Shown piece by piece: positions 6,610 through 7,425 of a stretch of DNA of 7,425 nucleotides (position 1 is the first letter of the stretch; every line of letters starts with the position of its first letter). The DNA lies in NCBI GenBank assembly GCA_004297555.1, contig SCSV01000317.1, positions 1 to 7,425 of the forward strand, read 5' to 3'. Both the position numbers and the translations under genes were made by a program. Source of the stretch: Salinibacterium sp. GTDB lineage: Bacteria; Actinomycetota; Actinomycetes; Actinomycetales; Microbacteriaceae. The notes beneath the pieces were generated by a model that was given only the letters and a program-made list of their open reading frames with translations, had not been told where the DNA came from and ran no database searches.

Positions 6610-6873
6610 GTGAAAACCTTCGACGACCTCTTCGCTGAACTGAGCGAGAAGGCCGTGACGCGCCCGACCGGTTCGGGCACGGTTGCCGAACTCGATACGG
6701 GCGTGCACGAGATCGGCAAGAAGATCGTCGAGGAGGCTGCCGAGGTGTGGATGGCGGCCGAGTTTCAGACTGACGAGCAGGCTGCCGAGGAGATCTCGCA
6801 ACTGCTCTACCACCTGCAAGTGCTCATGATCGCGAAGGGGCTAACCCCCGCGGATGTCTGGCGTTATCTCTAG
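6610..6873 (+). CDS. hisE: Phosphoribosyl-ATP pyrophosphohydrolase
   Basis: Hydrolyses phosphoribosyl-ATP to phosphoribosyl-AMP and pyrophosphate, the second step of histidine biosynthesis; cytosolic. The 87-residue stand-alone protein has the usual HisE length (not fused to HisI). It is an all-alpha MazG-like nucleotide pyrophosphohydrolase with the metal-binding acidic helix motif GKKIVEEAAEVW (E41, E42, E45) and the second acidic helix EEISQLLYHLQVLM (E60, E61). The C-terminus GLTPADVWRYL matches actinobacterial HisE. It starts with GTG at 6610; no in-frame ATG lies nearby and the N-terminus MKTFDDLFAELSEKA fits the family. hisG begins 14 nt after the stop, so the two are almost surely one operon, probably driven by the TACGCT box at 6598. 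Confidence 0.96.
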   Translation: MKTFDDLFAELSEKAVTRPTGSGTVAELDTGVHEIGKKIVEEAAEVWMAAEFQTDEQAAEEISQLLYHLQVLMIAKGLTPADVWRYL

Positions 6874-6887
6874 ATGAAAGCTCCACG

Positions 6888-7425
6888 ATGCTGAGAATTG
6901 CAGTACCCAACAAGGGTTCCCTGAGCGAGACCGCAGCCGAGATGCTGCACGAGGCTGGCTATGCCGGTCGCCGCGACCCGCGCGCGCTGAGCGTGCGCGA
7001 CGAGCGCAACGACGTCGAGTTCTTCTATCTGCGCCCGCGCGACATCGCGACCTACGTGGGTTCCGGCGCTCTCGATGTCGGAATCACCGGCCGCGATCTG
7101 CTGCTCGACTCCGGGTCGAGCGCGAGCGAGATCGTGAGCCTCGACTTCGGTGCATCCACCTTCCGTTTCGCCGGACCTCCCGGCGCCTTCAAAACGCTCG
7201 ACGACCTCGCCGGCGTGCGAGTCGCCACGAGCTACCCGGGCCTGGTGCGCGACTTCCTCGCCAAGAGCAATGTGGTTGCCGAACTGGTGAGTCTCGATGG
7301 CGCGGTCGAGTCCGCGGTGCGACTGGGTGTGGCGGATGCCGTCGCCGACGTGGTCTCGACGGGCTCCACCCTGCGCGCCCAAGGTCTGGAGATCTTCGGC
7401 CCGGTCATCCTCGATTCGGTGGCAG
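6888..7425 (+). CDS. hisG: ATP phosphoribosyltransferase, N-terminal part (3' end outside window)
   Basis: Condenses ATP with PRPP to give phosphoribosyl-ATP, the committed and feedback-inhibited first step of histidine synthesis. The first 179 residues are present. It begins MLRIAVPNKGSLSETAAEML, followed by EFFYLRPRDIATYVGSGALD, GITGRDLLLDSG, and the PRPP-binding motif DVVSTGSTL (154-162). The N-terminus with no missing catalytic core suggests the long form, which in actinobacteria ends in an ACT-like regulatory domain binding histidine and needs no HisZ; that part lies beyond the window, so this is inference. The ATG at 6888 has a modest GAAAG 7 nt upstream (6876-6880). Adjacent hisE supplies the next enzyme. 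The out-of-frame ATG at 6874 gives only six codons. Confidence 0.97.
   Translation, partial: MLRIAVPNKGSLSETAAEMLHEAGYAGRRDPRALSVRDERNDVEFFYLRPRDIATYVGSGALDVGITGRDLLLDSGSSASEIVSLDFGASTFRFAGPPGAFKTLDDLAGVRVATSYPGLVRDFLAKSNVVAELVSLDGAVESAVRLGVADAVADVVSTGSTLRAQGLEIFGPVILDSVA

Noticed and set aside
6874..6894. Six-codon mini-ORF (MKAPRC) whose stop overlaps the hisG start
   Set aside because: It is too short to tell from chance. The stop-start TAGATG at the hisE end is tempting, but nothing indicates translation and it encodes no His codons that would suggest an attenuator.
7394..7404. Partial copy of the priA hairpin arm (TCGGCCCGGTC) in hisG
   Set aside because: An 11-base match explained by similar Gly-Pro-Val codons (FGPV versus LGPV); no second arm is present.

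Overview
The window looks like ordinary chromosome from a high-GC actinobacterium, most likely a member of the Microbacteriaceae. The reasons are the GC-rich, GCC/GCG/CTC/GAC-dominated codon use, an actinobacterial-type PriA without helicase motifs, a PTS-rich lipoprotein linker, the hisE-hisG gene pair, and GTG starts. The family-level placement is inference from protein resemblance. I found no mobile element, tRNA, rRNA, CRISPR array, phage gene or toxin/defence system.

Layout. (1) 1-2519, plus strand: the C-terminal part of metK (S-adenosylmethionine synthetase, cut by the window edge), followed after 2 bases by priA (replication restart protein, helicase-degenerate). (2) 2527-3099, minus strand: a small predicted lipoprotein of unknown function, convergent with priA (7 bp gap) and divergent from fmt. 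(3) 3100-3215: a 116-bp divergent spacer that must hold the promoters for the lipoprotein and for the fmt cluster. (4) 3216-6565, plus strand: fmt (Met-tRNA formyltransferase), rsmB (16S rRNA m5C methyltransferase, GTGA overlap with fmt), rpe (ribulose-phosphate 3-epimerase, 2-bp gap), then an FKBP-type prolyl isomerase after 22 bp. (5) 6566-7425, plus strand: a 44-bp spacer with a candidate leaderless promoter, then hisE and the 5' part of hisG (cut by the window edge).

How the genes relate. MetK makes the SAM that RsmB uses. Fmt and RsmB serve translation initiation and ribosome maturation. Rpe interconverts pentose phosphates, and that pool feeds PRPP, the substrate of HisG. HisG and HisE catalyse the first two steps of histidine synthesis. 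These are metabolic links between housekeeping genes, not evidence of a dedicated new system.

The most unusual signals are not genes. One is a 15-bp perfect inverted repeat (19 pairs with one G-U) near the 3' end of priA. Another is a TANNNT box exactly 6 nt before the hisE GTG start, with no Shine-Dalgarno. The third is an apparent excess of the hexamer GCATCC/GGATGC across the window. The window does not contain an evident previously undescribed biological system.
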